From contig JAADEW010000086.1 of NCBI GenBank assembly GCA_013153205.1, positions 1-15,396 of the forward strand: DNA of 15,396 nucleotides. The letters are read 5' to 3'. Position 1 is the stretch's first letter, and the number at the start of each line of letters is the position of its first letter. The position numbers were made by a program, and so were the translations under genes. Positions 1-7,484 of the stretch are shown piece after piece. Source of the DNA: Deferribacteres bacterium. GTDB lineage: Bacteria; Thermosulfidibacterota; Thermosulfidibacteria; Thermosulfidibacterales; Thermosulfidibacteraceae. Under the pieces are notes generated by a model. It was given only the letters and a program-made list of their open reading frames with translations. It had not been told where the DNA came from and did no database searches.

Positions 1-584
1 AACAATAAAGAGGCAAGTTCAACATCCATATCACGCTTCACCAGAAAAGGCTCCCCGTAGCCAATCACCACCTTTGAGAAGGGCCTGGGTATCATAAACC
101 TGTCCCAGCTGTTCAGCTCCCAGTAAGACGAGTAAACCACCGAAACCGGCACTATGGGAACACCCGTCAGTCTGGAAAGGGCAACTACCCCTTCCTTCAC
201 CTCATACCGGGGACCCCTGGGGCCATCGGGCATAATAGCAACACTCCTGCCGCGCTCTATCTCCTTCACCAGCGCCTTCAGGGCGGAAACCGCACCCTTA
301 CTGCTTGAACCCCGCACCGTGTTGAATCCAAACCTCCTGAGAACGGCGTCTATAAGGTCGCCGTCTCTGCTCTGGCTCACGAGCACCACCACACCTGAAC
401 CTCTGTTCTCCATAATCAGGGGGAAAAACCGGTTGTGCCAGAAGGCGTATATGGCTTTACCGTATCTTTCGCTAATCCCGTCCCTTACGGACCGGTTTAC
501 CTCCGTCACGGAAAGGCTCCTGTAATACAGTGAAGCCAGCGGAGGCAGAAGATTAACCGCTAACCAGTTCTTCAGGGCTTCCAT
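1..584 (-). CDS. DUF374 lysophospholipid acyltransferase-like protein (3' end cut by window edge)
   Basis: I translated this frame by hand; 194 codons run from ATG at 584 to the left edge, and the family is usually about 210-220 residues, so little is missing. The protein shows FWHNR (residues 48-52), a VSQSRDGDLI block, a VRGSSSKGAVSAL block, and MPDGPRGPRYEVKEG with D120 in the DGPRGP core. These are hallmarks of the DUF374 branch of the LPLAT acyltransferase superfamily, which often sits in lipid A/Kdo gene clusters. The exact acyl acceptor is unknown for the family. The start lies inside the last 32 nt of msbA in another frame, with only a weak ribosome binding site, so translational coupling is likely; an upstream TTG is a less likely start. 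By position it may modify or help assemble lipid A precursors at the inner membrane. The family call is firm; the substrate is inference. Confidence 0.85.
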   Translation of the reverse strand, partial: MEALKNWLAVNLLPPLASLYYRSLSVTEVNRSVRDGISERYGKAIYAFWHNRFFPLIMENRGSGVVVLVSQSRDGDLIDAVLRRFGFNTVRGSSSKGAVSALKALVKEIERGRSVAIMPDGPRGPRYEVKEGVVALSRLTGVPIVPVSVVYSSYWELNSWDRFMIPRPFSKVVIGYGEPFLVKRDMDVELASLL

Positions 585-2316
585 AGTTGGCAAACTGAAG
601 CTCACACAGTCTTTTGTATATGCCTTTCTTTCTAATAAGTTCGCTGTGGCTTCCCTCCTCCACTATCCTTCCAGCCTCCATCACCAGTATCCTGTCGGCA
701 TCCATAACGGTGGAAAGTCTGTGGGCTATTATAAACACCGTCCTGTCCTTCATAAGGTTGTAAAGGGCATCCTGAACAAGCTTTTCGCTTTCGGCATCAA
801 GGGCTGATGTGGCTTCGTCAAGGATTAGGATGGGGGCATTTTTCAGAATAGCCCTTGCGATGGAGATTCTCTGCTTCTGCCCGCCGGAAAGTCTGACACC
901 TCTGTCGCCAACCACGGTGTCGTATCCCTCCGGCAGTTCAACTATGAAGTCGTGGGCTCTCGCAAGCTTGGCGGCTTCTATCACCTCTTCCCTCGTGGCA
1001 TCGGGCCTGCCGTAAAGGATATTGTTGTATATAGTGTCGTTAAAGAGGATTATGTCCTGACTGACGATGCTTATCATGCTTCTCAATGCGGCAAGCCTTA
1101 TCTTTCTTATGTCTATCCCGTCTATCCGGATTGCCCCCTTAGTCACATCGTAAAACCGCGGCAGAAGGTCCACCAGAGTGGTCTTACCCACGCCGCTTTC
1201 CCCCACGATAGCCACCTTCTCTCCTCTGTTCACGGTAAAGCTCACCCCCTTCAAAACCCACTGGTCCTCGGGGGCATCAGGATACCGGAACCAGACATTG
1301 TCGTACTCAATGGAATCCTCAAATTCCCTCTTATCAACGGCATCAGGGGCATCTTTAATGTCCGGCTCCATATCTAAAAAGGCATAGATTCTTTCGGCTG
1401 CGGCGATAGCGGCGTTGATAGAGGTGTTGACATTGGAAATCTTGGTTATGGGGTCATACATCATCATGAGAGCCGCCATGAAGGAGAAGAAGTCACCCGG
1501 CGTGAGAATCCCGTCTATCACCCGTCTTCCACCGAGATAGACTATGAAAGAAGCGGCTACCGCTCCCAGAAACTCAACCAGAGGGGCGTTTATCTCCTTT
1601 ACCACCACCCCTTTCATGTTGAGCTTTAAAAGCTTTTTCATCTCTTTCTTGAACCGCTCTATCTCCTTCTGCTCAGCGTTGAAAGCCTTTATCACTTTGG
1701 CTCCCGAAAAGCCCTCTATGAGAACGCTGGAGACCGTTGCCATCTTCTTCTGCTGTTTCTTTGAAATCTTCTTCATCATCCTGCCTATGCGGTATATGGC
1801 TATCCCCATGAGGGGCAAAACGCTTAAAGATATAAGGGCAAGCTGCCAGTCCCGCTTAAAAAGCACAAACAGAAGGGCAACAAGGGTGAAAATCTGGCGT
1901 ATGAAGTTTCTTATGAGAGAAACATTCGCCTTTTTTATCACGCTCACATCATTTATGATGCGGGACAAAAGCTCTCCCACCCTTCTGCTCTTCAGGAAAG
2001 AGTAGCTCATGTGCTGAAGCTTGGAATACAAATCCACCCTTATGTTCATCACCATGAGGTTGCTTACATACTTCATGATGTAGTTCTGCAGAAAGCGGCA
2101 CACCCCTTTTACGAAGTAAAGCCCCACGATAACCGCAGGAAGAATGGTGAGCATCCTCCTGTCCTTTGCGATAAAAATCTTGTCCATCATGGGCTTCACC
2201 AGCCACGCAGTAGCACCGTGGGTAGCCGCCACCACCGCGGAACAGAGAAGGGCTATGAGAACCAGCCCCCAGTGGGGAAGAAGATACTCCTTCAGCAGTC
2301 TAACATAATACTTCAC
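553..2316 (-). CDS. msbA: MsbA-type lipid A export ABC transporter (fused permease and ATPase)
   Basis: This 587-residue half-transporter has six predicted membrane helices in the first 310 residues (clear ones near 15-35, 58-75, 143-175 and 245-290) followed by an ATPase domain. The ATPase has Walker A GESGVGKTT (372-380), Q-loop Q420, signature LSGGQ (476-480), Walker B ILILDEA (D500, E501) and H-loop H532, so all catalytic elements are intact. Length and layout match MsbA, a homodimeric flippase that moves lipid A-core across the inner membrane. Placement directly after lpxB supports this over a generic multidrug exporter. The start is GTG at 2316, supported by GGAG seven bases upstream (2324-2327); it overlaps the end of lpxB by 17 nt. 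Overlap with both neighbours indicates one operon. Confidence 0.93.
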   Translation of the reverse strand: MKYYVRLLKEYLLPHWGLVLIALLCSAVVAATHGATAWLVKPMMDKIFIAKDRRMLTILPAVIVGLYFVKGVCRFLQNYIMKYVSNLMVMNIRVDLYSKLQHMSYSFLKSRRVGELLSRIINDVSVIKKANVSLIRNFIRQIFTLVALLFVLFKRDWQLALISLSVLPLMGIAIYRIGRMMKKISKKQQKKMATVSSVLIEGFSGAKVIKAFNAEQKEIERFKKEMKKLLKLNMKGVVVKEINAPLVEFLGAVAASFIVYLGGRRVIDGILTPGDFFSFMAALMMMYDPITKISNVNTSINAAIAAAERIYAFLDMEPDIKDAPDAVDKREFEDSIEYDNVWFRYPDAPEDQWVLKGVSFTVNRGEKVAIVGESGVGKTTLVDLLPRFYDVTKGAIRIDGIDIRKIRLAALRSMISIVSQDIILFNDTIYNNILYGRPDATREEVIEAAKLARAHDFIVELPEGYDTVVGDRGVRLSGGQKQRISIARAILKNAPILILDEATSALDAESEKLVQDALYNLMKDRTVFIIAHRLSTVMDADRILVMEAGRIVEEGSHSELIRKKGIYKRLCELQFANYGSPEELVSG

Positions 2317-3376
2317 AGAAAAACTCCGCCGCTTTCATATAGGGATTATCCCCCTTCAAGTCTTCTACTACCTTTCTAACGGCTTTTAGTATATTTCTCC
2401 TGAGGTTATAGTCAACGACGAAAAGCCTCATCCAGTCCACAACCCTTTCAGCCTGAAGCCGCTCCTGCAGTAATTCAGGGAAAACCTCACGCTGAGCCAG
2501 TATGTTAACTATGCTCAAATTGTTTACCTTAACCAGACGCCTGCCCAGCTCAAAGGTAAGCCTTGATGTCCTGTAAACCACCACCGTGGGCACCTCCAGA
2601 ACGGCAAGCTCAAGGGTGGCGGTGCCGCTTGCGGAGACGGCACACAAAGCCTTACCCATCACCTCAAACCGCTCGTCAGGTTCAACCAGCTCAATCCACG
2701 GAAAAAGGGACCCGAACCTCTCTCTGGGAATCCCCGGCGCCCTTATAAAGGCAAACCTCCTTTCAGGAAAAAGCCTTTTCAGCTTAACGGAAGCCTCCAG
2801 CATAACGGGAAACAGCCGCGAAAACTCGCTCTCCCTTGAGCCCGGCAGAAAGACGATGCAATCTCTGCTTTCTCCTTTGTATCCCTCAAGCAGATTGACC
2901 AGAGGATGGCCGAAAAAACGGGCAGAAACCCCGTAATTCCTGAAGAAATCTACTTCAAACGGAAAAAGACACACCAGCCTGTCAACACTCGCCCTGACCG
3001 CTTTAACCCGCGAACGCCACCAGGCCCAGACCTGCGGCGCCACATAATAGCAGACGGGCTTACCGCATCTTTTCGCATACCTTGCAAGCCTCAGGTTCAT
3101 ACCGGGATAGTCAATGAGAAGAAGACCGTCCGCCTCCTTTGCAAAGCCCTTTAATGAGCTGTATATCTTCACTATTTTGAAGAGCTTGGCAGGCTCCTCC
3201 AGTCCCACGAAAGAAAGCTCAGAGGAGTCATACACCACATCCATGTGCTCATCAAGCAGAGAGCGGGTGCCGACCCCGAAAAAGCTGAAGTCACCGAGTC
3301 CTCTCAGCTTCTCCAAAAGCCTGCTGGCGTGAAAAGAAGCCGAATCCTCAGCCGCAACCACAAGAACCTTTTTCAT
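2300..3376 (-). CDS. lpxB: Lipid-A-disaccharide synthase
   Basis: A 358-residue GT19 family glycosyltransferase that condenses lipid X with UDP-2,3-diacylglucosamine to give the beta-1,6 disaccharide of lipid A, at the inner face of the cytoplasmic membrane. Recognisable blocks in order are AAEDSASFHAS (8-18), DYPGMNLRLA (89-98), YYVAPQVWAWW (110-120), GHPLVNLL (156-163), LPGSRESE (177-184) and SASGTATLELA (248-258). Proteobacterial enzymes have GExSGD in the first block; the EDSASFH form here resembles the Helicobacter type, and the length also fits that shorter form. The start is ATG at 3376, overlapping the lpxI stop as ATGA. Substrate supply by the adjacent LpxI and export by the following MsbA make a coherent pathway segment. 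Identification is secure. Confidence 0.95.
   Translation of the reverse strand: MKKVLVVAAEDSASFHASRLLEKLRGLGDFSFFGVGTRSLLDEHMDVVYDSSELSFVGLEEPAKLFKIVKIYSSLKGFAKEADGLLLIDYPGMNLRLARYAKRCGKPVCYYVAPQVWAWWRSRVKAVRASVDRLVCLFPFEVDFFRNYGVSARFFGHPLVNLLEGYKGESRDCIVFLPGSRESEFSRLFPVMLEASVKLKRLFPERRFAFIRAPGIPRERFGSLFPWIELVEPDERFEVMGKALCAVSASGTATLELAVLEVPTVVVYRTSRLTFELGRRLVKVNNLSIVNILAQREVFPELLQERLQAERVVDWMRLFVVDYNLRRNILKAVRKVVEDLKGDNPYMKAAEFFCEVLC
2324..2327 (-). promoter_or_regulatory. Ribosome binding site that fixes the msbA GTG start
   Basis: On the minus strand GGAG lies seven bases before GTG at 2316. It sits inside the lpxB coding region and selects this non-ATG start; no in-frame ATG is close by. 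Confidence 0.7.
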
Positions 3377-4161
3377 GAACGCCCCAATCCCCCCTTATCC
3401 ACTCCAACCACCTTAATACCATACTCCTTCGCCTTTTTCCTGAAACCCTTCCCCAGAATGAGTGTGGCGCCAGCCTCCACCGCAAGCACCTTCCCCTTTG
3501 AAGCCTTCATGACCTCAAGGGTCTTCAAACCCACCACCGGCAGGTCCATAAGCGTGGTCTGTCCGGGCCTTTTGACCTTAACCACCACAAAGTCTTTCAC
3601 ATACTCCCCGGCCCTTTTTATGGTTGCATCCGTTCCCTCAATGGCTTCAACCGCAATAACGCTCTTCTTCTTCACCACCACCGTCTGGCCTATACCAAGT
3701 TCCCCCAGCTTCCTGGCAACTCCGAAGCCAAACTCCACATCCTCCAGCTCTTCCTTTGAAAGCCTGCCGCAGATTACACCGGAAGGGGCAACGAAGTCTT
3801 TCAGAACCTCCTTCTGGTCCAGAACCCTGATGCCCCTTTCCTCAAGCACCTCCACCACCTTGTTCAGAATGGCATCGTCGCTGAAGCTTCTAAGCCCGGA
3901 AATGAGCTTCAAAGCGGTCAAATCCATTTTGAAAGCACCGAATATGCCCATCCTCTCAACCTTGCCTATAAAAAAGAGGGAATCCACCCTTTCCCTCTCA
4001 AGGACCTTCAAAATCTTTCCCACCTCACCCGGAGAAAACCTGTAGTGATAAGGGTAAGATGGATTTGAAGAAAGTGTTATAACAACAGGCTCCCTATCCT
4101 TTATGTGCTCCAGAACCTCAGATACGGCGTCCCCGTCTCCCGCAATTACAGCAAGCCTCAT
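3373..4161 (-). CDS. lpxI: UDP-2,3-diacylglucosamine pyrophosphatase LpxI (DUF1009)
   Basis: This 262-residue protein (263 if the preceding in-frame GTG at 4164 is used) carries the DUF1009/LpxI pattern. It has an N-terminal Rossmann-like segment beginning RLAVIAGDGDAV, a linker, then the diagnostic C-terminal block with EAIEGTDATIKRAGE near residue 172 and MDLPVVGLKTLE near 205. LpxI cleaves UDP-2,3-diacylglucosamine to lipid X and UMP, replacing LpxH in many bacteria, as shown for Caulobacter crescentus. The usual N-terminal IAGGGELP is IAGDGDAV here. ATG at 4161 shares one base with the upstream stop (TGATG), so it is coupled to the ATP-grasp gene, and it overlaps lpxB by 4 nt. No strong ribosome binding site was seen, consistent with coupling. 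Its position before lpxB supports the pathway role. Confidence 0.92.
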   Translation of the reverse strand: MRLAVIAGDGDAVSEVLEHIKDREPVVITLSSNPSYPYHYRFSPGEVGKILKVLERERVDSLFFIGKVERMGIFGAFKMDLTALKLISGLRSFSDDAILNKVVEVLEERGIRVLDQKEVLKDFVAPSGVICGRLSKEELEDVEFGFGVARKLGELGIGQTVVVKKKSVIAVEAIEGTDATIKRAGEYVKDFVVVKVKRPGQTTLMDLPVVGLKTLEVMKASKGKVLAVEAGATLILGKGFRKKAKEYGIKVVGVDKGGLGRS

Positions 4162-4829
4162 CACTCAAAAAGGTAAAGTTTTGAATCCACAAGAATTTTC
4201 TCGCCGTCCTTTTCCACGAAATCCGCTTCAAGCTTTCTAATTTCGGGAAAGTCCATGAAGAAGGCAAAAACCCCCTCAAGATATTCATCGGACAGATAGC
4301 CTTCAAGCTCCTCTTCGGAAGATATCACTTTCTCGCTCTCACCGCCGTCGTCCTTTTTCCAGACCTTGAAAGGCAGAACCTTCTTCTGAGCCCTCTCCAG
4401 CTTGAGCCACAGTTTCTTATCCCCGTCTATAAACGCCTGAACCAAAACCCCTTCAAGAAGAAGCCACGGCATCCTCGTAAATATCTCGCCGAGCACCTGA
4501 GGATAAGCCTCCTTAACCTCCTCCGGGCTTTTCACCACAGCCACTCCACCCGCATCTCCCCGGTGAACCGCTCTGGATGTGAGGGTCTTCAGAACCACGG
4601 GATAGCCAATCTCTTTAGCCGCCACATACACGTCTTCTATGGAACGAGCCACCCTGAATTCAGCAACCTCTATGCCGTAAAACTCCAGAAGCTCCATCGC
4701 CTCTTTATCAAGCTCAAACTTGTCGTTCTTCTTAAACTTGCCGAGCACCTTTTTCGCCTTCTTTCTGCCAATGGAAAACTTCTCCTTCCACCCGCGCTTT
4801 TTGAAAAACTCAGACAGTTTGTCCAGCAT
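4161..4829 (-). CDS. Divergent ATP-grasp protein related to the beta subunit of ADP-forming acyl-CoA synthetases
   Basis: First gene of the lipid A operon, 222 residues from ATG at 4829. A basic N-terminal stretch of about 35 residues is followed by a region like the ATP-grasp domain of ADP-forming acetyl-CoA synthetase beta subunits: KEAMELLEFYGIEVAEF, then GYPVVLKTLTSRAVHRGDAGGVAVV (around residues 76-99, with ATP-contacting K81 and H89) and GVLVQAFIDG. After that the similarity fades. The glycine-rich phosphate-binding section is replaced by a charged stretch, and the usual metal-binding D-x-NP near the C terminus reads EADFVEKDGE. Overall length matches free-standing archaeal beta subunits (about 230), so it is not simply truncated. 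I infer a non-catalytic or changed-function ATP-grasp protein. Its job in lipid A synthesis is unknown, and no alpha subunit lies nearby. Confidence 0.6.
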   Translation of the reverse strand: MLDKLSEFFKKRGWKEKFSIGRKKAKKVLGKFKKNDKFELDKEAMELLEFYGIEVAEFRVARSIEDVYVAAKEIGYPVVLKTLTSRAVHRGDAGGVAVVKSPEEVKEAYPQVLGEIFTRMPWLLLEGVLVQAFIDGDKKLWLKLERAQKKVLPFKVWKKDDGGESEKVISSEEELEGYLSDEYLEGVFAFFMDFPEIRKLEADFVEKDGEKILVDSKLYLFE

Positions 4830-4835
4830 ATCCAC

Positions 4836-4841
4836 CCTCCT
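4836..4841 (-). promoter_or_regulatory. Strong ribosome binding site that decides the ATP-grasp gene start
   Basis: On the minus strand a perfect AGGAGG directly touches an in-frame GTG (4835) and lies six bases before ATG (4829). The spacing favours ATG at 4829 over the two-codon-longer GTG form. Confidence 0.75.
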
Positions 4842-4850
4842 TTCGCAGTT

Positions 4851-4879
4851 ATTTTAGCACCATATTGACCAGGAAATAA
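4851..4879 (-). promoter_or_regulatory. Candidate promoter of the lipid A operon
   Basis: A TAAAAT hexamer on the minus strand (4851-4856) is a good -10 and would start a transcript with a leader of roughly 16-20 nt, ending in the AGGAGG site. The -35 position (4874-4879, TTATTT) is poor, so an activator or an alternative sigma factor is possible. Some promoter must lie here because the opposite gene diverges from this gap. Confidence 0.4.
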
Positions 4880-4893
4880 ATATGGCTTAAATT
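4865..4893 (+). promoter_or_regulatory. Candidate promoter of the rightward unit (small membrane protein onward)
   Basis: TTGACC (4865-4870), a 17-nt spacer and TAAATT (4888-4893) give a reasonable sigma-70 type promoter. The predicted start falls at about 4899-4901, immediately before the ATG at 4902. An imperfect palindrome with GGCT/AGCC arms (4884-4900) overlaps the -10 and could bind a regulator. Confidence 0.45.
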
Positions 4894-4901
4894 TATAGCC
4901 C

Positions 4902-5090
4902 ATGGACCACAGGGTGATAAGTGGCATAATCTGGATAGGATTTGCAATAGTGATGCTCGTTTTTGGAGCCGTTGAGGTCTTCAAAAACAAAAACAGCGAA
5001 GGCGTATCCTACATCATACTGGGCGTCTTGATACTCGCCTTCCAGTTCTACACCTACAAGCGAACGGGAAAGGTAGGTGGTATTCTCTGA
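4902..5090 (+). CDS. Small two-helix membrane protein of unknown function
   Basis: A 62-residue product with two clear hydrophobic segments (about residues 6-27 and 35-52) separated by a short polar loop, EVFKNKNSEG, and a basic tail, KRTGKVGG. The positive tail suggests both termini are cytoplasmic. I do not recognise a family. Its own promoter-like sequence, a composition like that of the other rightward genes, and the hydrophobic pattern make it a likely real gene rather than a chance frame. There is no Shine-Dalgarno sequence before ATG at 4902, and the predicted transcript begins within a few bases of it, so the message may be leaderless. It heads the unit leading to truD. Function unknown. 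Confidence 0.65.
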   Translation: MDHRVISGIIWIGFAIVMLVFGAVEVFKNKNSEGVSYIILGVLILAFQFYTYKRTGKVGGIL

Positions 5091-5102
5091 AGCCTTGAAG
5101 GT

Positions 5103-5119
5103 CCTCCCGGGTCGGGAGG
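5103..5119 (+). other. Perfect GC-rich hairpin in the truD leader
   Basis: CCTCCCG and CGGGAGG form a 7-bp all-matched stem with a 3-nt loop. No T run follows, so it is not a standard intrinsic terminator. The right arm contains GGGAGG, which could serve as a ribosome binding site for a GTG at 5123; a second CCTCCC copy (5142-5147) offers a competing pairing. This suggests a leader structure acting on truD expression, but that is inference. Confidence 0.4.
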
Positions 5120-5164
5120 TCAGTGTCAGCCCAAGCCCCGTCCTCCCCGAAAGTCCAGAAAGAA

Positions 5165-6094
5165 ATGAAGCTTGAGCTTCGCTACAAGGAAGCTCCTGAA
5201 GACTTCATCGTTGAGGAGATACCCCTTTATCCCTTTTCGGGAGAGGGTCAACACATCATCGTCAAAGTGAGAAAAAGGGAGCTCACCACCCTTGACGTCA
5301 TAAAAAGGATATCAAAAGCATTCAGCATCAGCGAAAAGCTCATAGGATACGCAGGACTTAAAGACAAAATATCCGTGAGCATACAGCACATCTCCATACC
5401 CTACAAGGATGAAGTGGAAAGCAGACTGCACGAGATAGAAGACGAAAAGCTTGAAATACTGGATGTGACAAGACACAAAAATAAGCTCAAACCGGGACAC
5501 CTGAAGGGCAACATCTTTGAGATAAGAATAAAAACCCCCCAGAAAGACGAGCTGATAAACAGGCTTAACAGGATAAAAAGCACGGGTTTTCCCAACCTCT
5601 TTGACTCCCAGAGGTTCTCTTCCAGAAACTTTGAGCTGGGACTTGAGCTTCTCAAAGGGAAAAGGGTCAAAGCCTCACCCTATGAAAAAAGGCTTTTCGT
5701 GTCAGCCGTCTCATCCAGAATATTCAACCACTACGTTCTTGAAAGAGTAAAAGAGGGCATCTTTTTCAAAGTGATTGAAGGGGACATCACCCGAAAGATA
5801 AAAGGCGAAGAGATAGCCACAGGACCCATTCTCGGATACAGGATGCCGGAGCCCGCAGGAAAATCCCTTGAGTTTGAAAGGAGCGTTATTGAAAGCTTCG
5901 GGGTGAAAAAGGAAGACTTCAAGCCCTTCAAAGCAAAGGGCACAAGGAGAGCCATAAGGGTCTTTCCAGAAGTTTACGAAATCACCCGTGAAGAGGAAGG
6001 GGTCAGAGTCAGGTTCTTTCTTCCCAAAGGAAGCTTTGCCACGGTATTGCTTAAAGAGCTTTCAGACTCTATCTTAGTAGGAAATCCTGAATAA
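5165..6094 (+). CDS. truD: tRNA pseudouridine(13) synthase TruD
   Basis: A 309-residue protein from ATG at 5165 that converts U13 of tRNA to pseudouridine. The family N-terminal block APEDFIVEEIPLYPF comes first, then GYAGLKDKISVSIQHISIP, in which the aspartate of GLKDK (residue 67) is the catalytic residue. These are followed by HKNKLKPGHLKGNIFEI, the FPNLFDSQRFSSRNFELGL block, and a C-terminal LPKGSFATVLLKEL. The domain order matches TruD and is closest in look to short Campylobacterota forms. A longer frame opens with GTG at 5123, only three bases after GGGAGG. The 14 extra residues come from C-rich sequence unlike the purine-rich coding strand nearby, and family members start close to the ATG version, so I prefer 5165. 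It ends 9 nt before thrC and is likely co-transcribed with it. Confidence 0.92.
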   Translation: MKLELRYKEAPEDFIVEEIPLYPFSGEGQHIIVKVRKRELTTLDVIKRISKAFSISEKLIGYAGLKDKISVSIQHISIPYKDEVESRLHEIEDEKLEILDVTRHKNKLKPGHLKGNIFEIRIKTPQKDELINRLNRIKSTGFPNLFDSQRFSSRNFELGLELLKGKRVKASPYEKRLFVSAVSSRIFNHYVLERVKEGIFFKVIEGDITRKIKGEEIATGPILGYRMPEPAGKSLEFERSVIESFGVKKEDFKPFKAKGTRRAIRVFPEVYEITREEEGVRVRFFLPKGSFATVLLKELSDSILVGNPE

Positions 6095-6103
6095 GGGGTT
6101 GAG

Positions 6104-7474
6104 ATGAGGTATAAAAGCACGAGAGGACAGGTCAGCGACATAAGCTTTTCCCAGGCGGTTATGATGGGGCTTGCCACGGACGGGGGTCTGCTTATCCCGG
6201 ATGAGATACCGGAAGTTGACGCGAAAACCCTGAAAAGGTGGAGCAGGCTAACCTACCCTGAGCTTGCCTTCAATGTGATGAGGCTCTTCATAGACGACAT
6301 TCCGGAAGAAGACCTGAAAGGACTTATTGACAGGGCATACTCAACCTTTTCCCATCCGGAGATTGTTCCCATAGTAAAAAAGGGCGAGCTTCACATAATG
6401 GAGCTTTTCCACGGACCAACTCTTGCCTTTAAAGATGTGGCTCTTCAGTTTCTGGGCAATCTCTTTGAATACCTGCTTGAGAGGCGCTCTGAAAAGATGA
6501 ACATTCTTGGAGCCACCTCTGGAGACACGGGTTCAGCCGCCATATACGGGGTAAAAGGCAGAAAGAACATGGCCATATTCATACTGCATCCCCACAAAAG
6601 GGTCTCCTACATTCAGGAGCTTCAGATGACCACGGTAACGGACCCGAATGTGTTCAATCTGGCTATAGAGGGAACCTTTGACGACTGCCAGAACATCGTA
6701 AAAGAGATTTTCGGCGACCTTGAGTTCAAAGAGAGATACAAGCTTGGTGCGGTGAACTCCATCAACTGGGCAAGGGTCCTTGCACAGGTGGTCTATTATG
6801 TGTGGGCTGTGCTGAAGTTTGAAGAGCCCATAAGGGTATGCGTGCCCACGGGCAACTTCGGAAACATATTTGCCGGTTTCATAGCCAAGAGGATGACCGG
6901 GAAAATAGAAAGACTGATACTTGCCACCAACGAAAACGACATCCTCTACCGCTTCGTCAACTTTGGAGACTATTCCATAAGCAGTGTGGTGCCCACCATA
7001 AGCCCCTCAATGGACATCCAGATAGCGAGCAACTTCGAGAGATATCTCTACTACCTCTTCAACGAGGATGCCCAGAAAGTGGCAGAAACCATGCTCAAGT
7101 TCAAAAAGACCGGAAGAATCACCTTCACCGGGGAGGAGATAGAAAAGGTGAAAAAAGACTTCCTGTCCGGATACGCCACCCAGAGCGACACCCTGAACAC
7201 CATAAAACGGTTTTTTGACGAGACGGGCTACATCCTTGACCCTCACACGGCAGTGGGAGTCAAGGTTGCCCTTGAGCTTAAAGGGGACTTCACCACCGTA
7301 TGCCTTGCCACGGCTCATCCCGCAAAGTTTCCGGATGCCGTGAAAAAAGCCATAGGGAGAGAGCCGGAAAAACCGAAAGCCATAAAGGAGCTTGAAGGCA
7401 GGGAAAAGAGGCTCACGGTTCTTCCAGCAGACACGGAAAGAGTCAAGAGATTCATAGAAGAACACGCCATATAG
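6104..7474 (+). CDS. thrC: Threonine synthase
   Basis: A 456-residue PLP enzyme of the long threonine synthase type, converting O-phosphohomoserine to threonine and phosphate. The N-terminal YKSTRGQVSDISFSQAV and LATDGGLLIP segments are typical of this class. ELFHGPTLAFKDVALQFLG contains the Schiff-base lysine K110, GATSGDTGSAA (136-146) is the substrate/phosphate loop, and PTGNFGN near residue 245 is the PLP phosphate-binding loop. The length is complete. ATG at 6104 follows an AAGGGG site and lies 9 nt after truD, and metH begins about 10 nt downstream. Next to metH it forms an aspartate-family amino acid segment, since homoserine feeds both threonine and methionine. No attenuator or riboswitch was seen before it. 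Confidence 0.96.
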   Translation: MRYKSTRGQVSDISFSQAVMMGLATDGGLLIPDEIPEVDAKTLKRWSRLTYPELAFNVMRLFIDDIPEEDLKGLIDRAYSTFSHPEIVPIVKKGELHIMELFHGPTLAFKDVALQFLGNLFEYLLERRSEKMNILGATSGDTGSAAIYGVKGRKNMAIFILHPHKRVSYIQELQMTTVTDPNVFNLAIEGTFDDCQNIVKEIFGDLEFKERYKLGAVNSINWARVLAQVVYYVWAVLKFEEPIRVCVPTGNFGNIFAGFIAKRMTGKIERLILATNENDILYRFVNFGDYSISSVVPTISPSMDIQIASNFERYLYYLFNEDAQKVAETMLKFKKTGRITFTGEEIEKVKKDFLSGYATQSDTLNTIKRFFDETGYILDPHTAVGVKVALELKGDFTTVCLATAHPAKFPDAVKKAIGREPEKPKAIKELEGREKRLTVLPADTERVKRFIEEHAI

Positions 7475-7484
7475 GGAGAAGGTG

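Noticed and set aside
154..525. Plus-strand 123-codon frame at the left end
   Set aside because: The minus strand here encodes a clear DUF374 protein with FWHNR and DGPRGP motifs; the plus frame is its mirror.
3245..4045. Open frame of 266 codons on the plus strand opposite lpxI and lpxB
   Set aside because: Its protein is serine/threonine/proline-rich, as expected from reading purine-rich genes backwards, and it lies wholly across two well-identified enzymes.
4161..4829. Calling this gene a true acetyl-CoA or succinyl-CoA synthetase subunit
   Set aside because: The phosphate-binding loop and the metal-binding D-x-NP are missing, and no alpha subunit is close.
4670..4990. Leftward 106-codon frame crossing the divergent promoter region
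   Set aside because: It overlaps both the ATP-grasp gene (in another frame) and the small membrane gene, its product shows no motif, and it ignores the strong AGGAGG site.
5103..5119. Intrinsic terminator after the small membrane gene
   Set aside because: The stem is strong, but no T run follows on the plus strand, and the sequence after it is C-rich.
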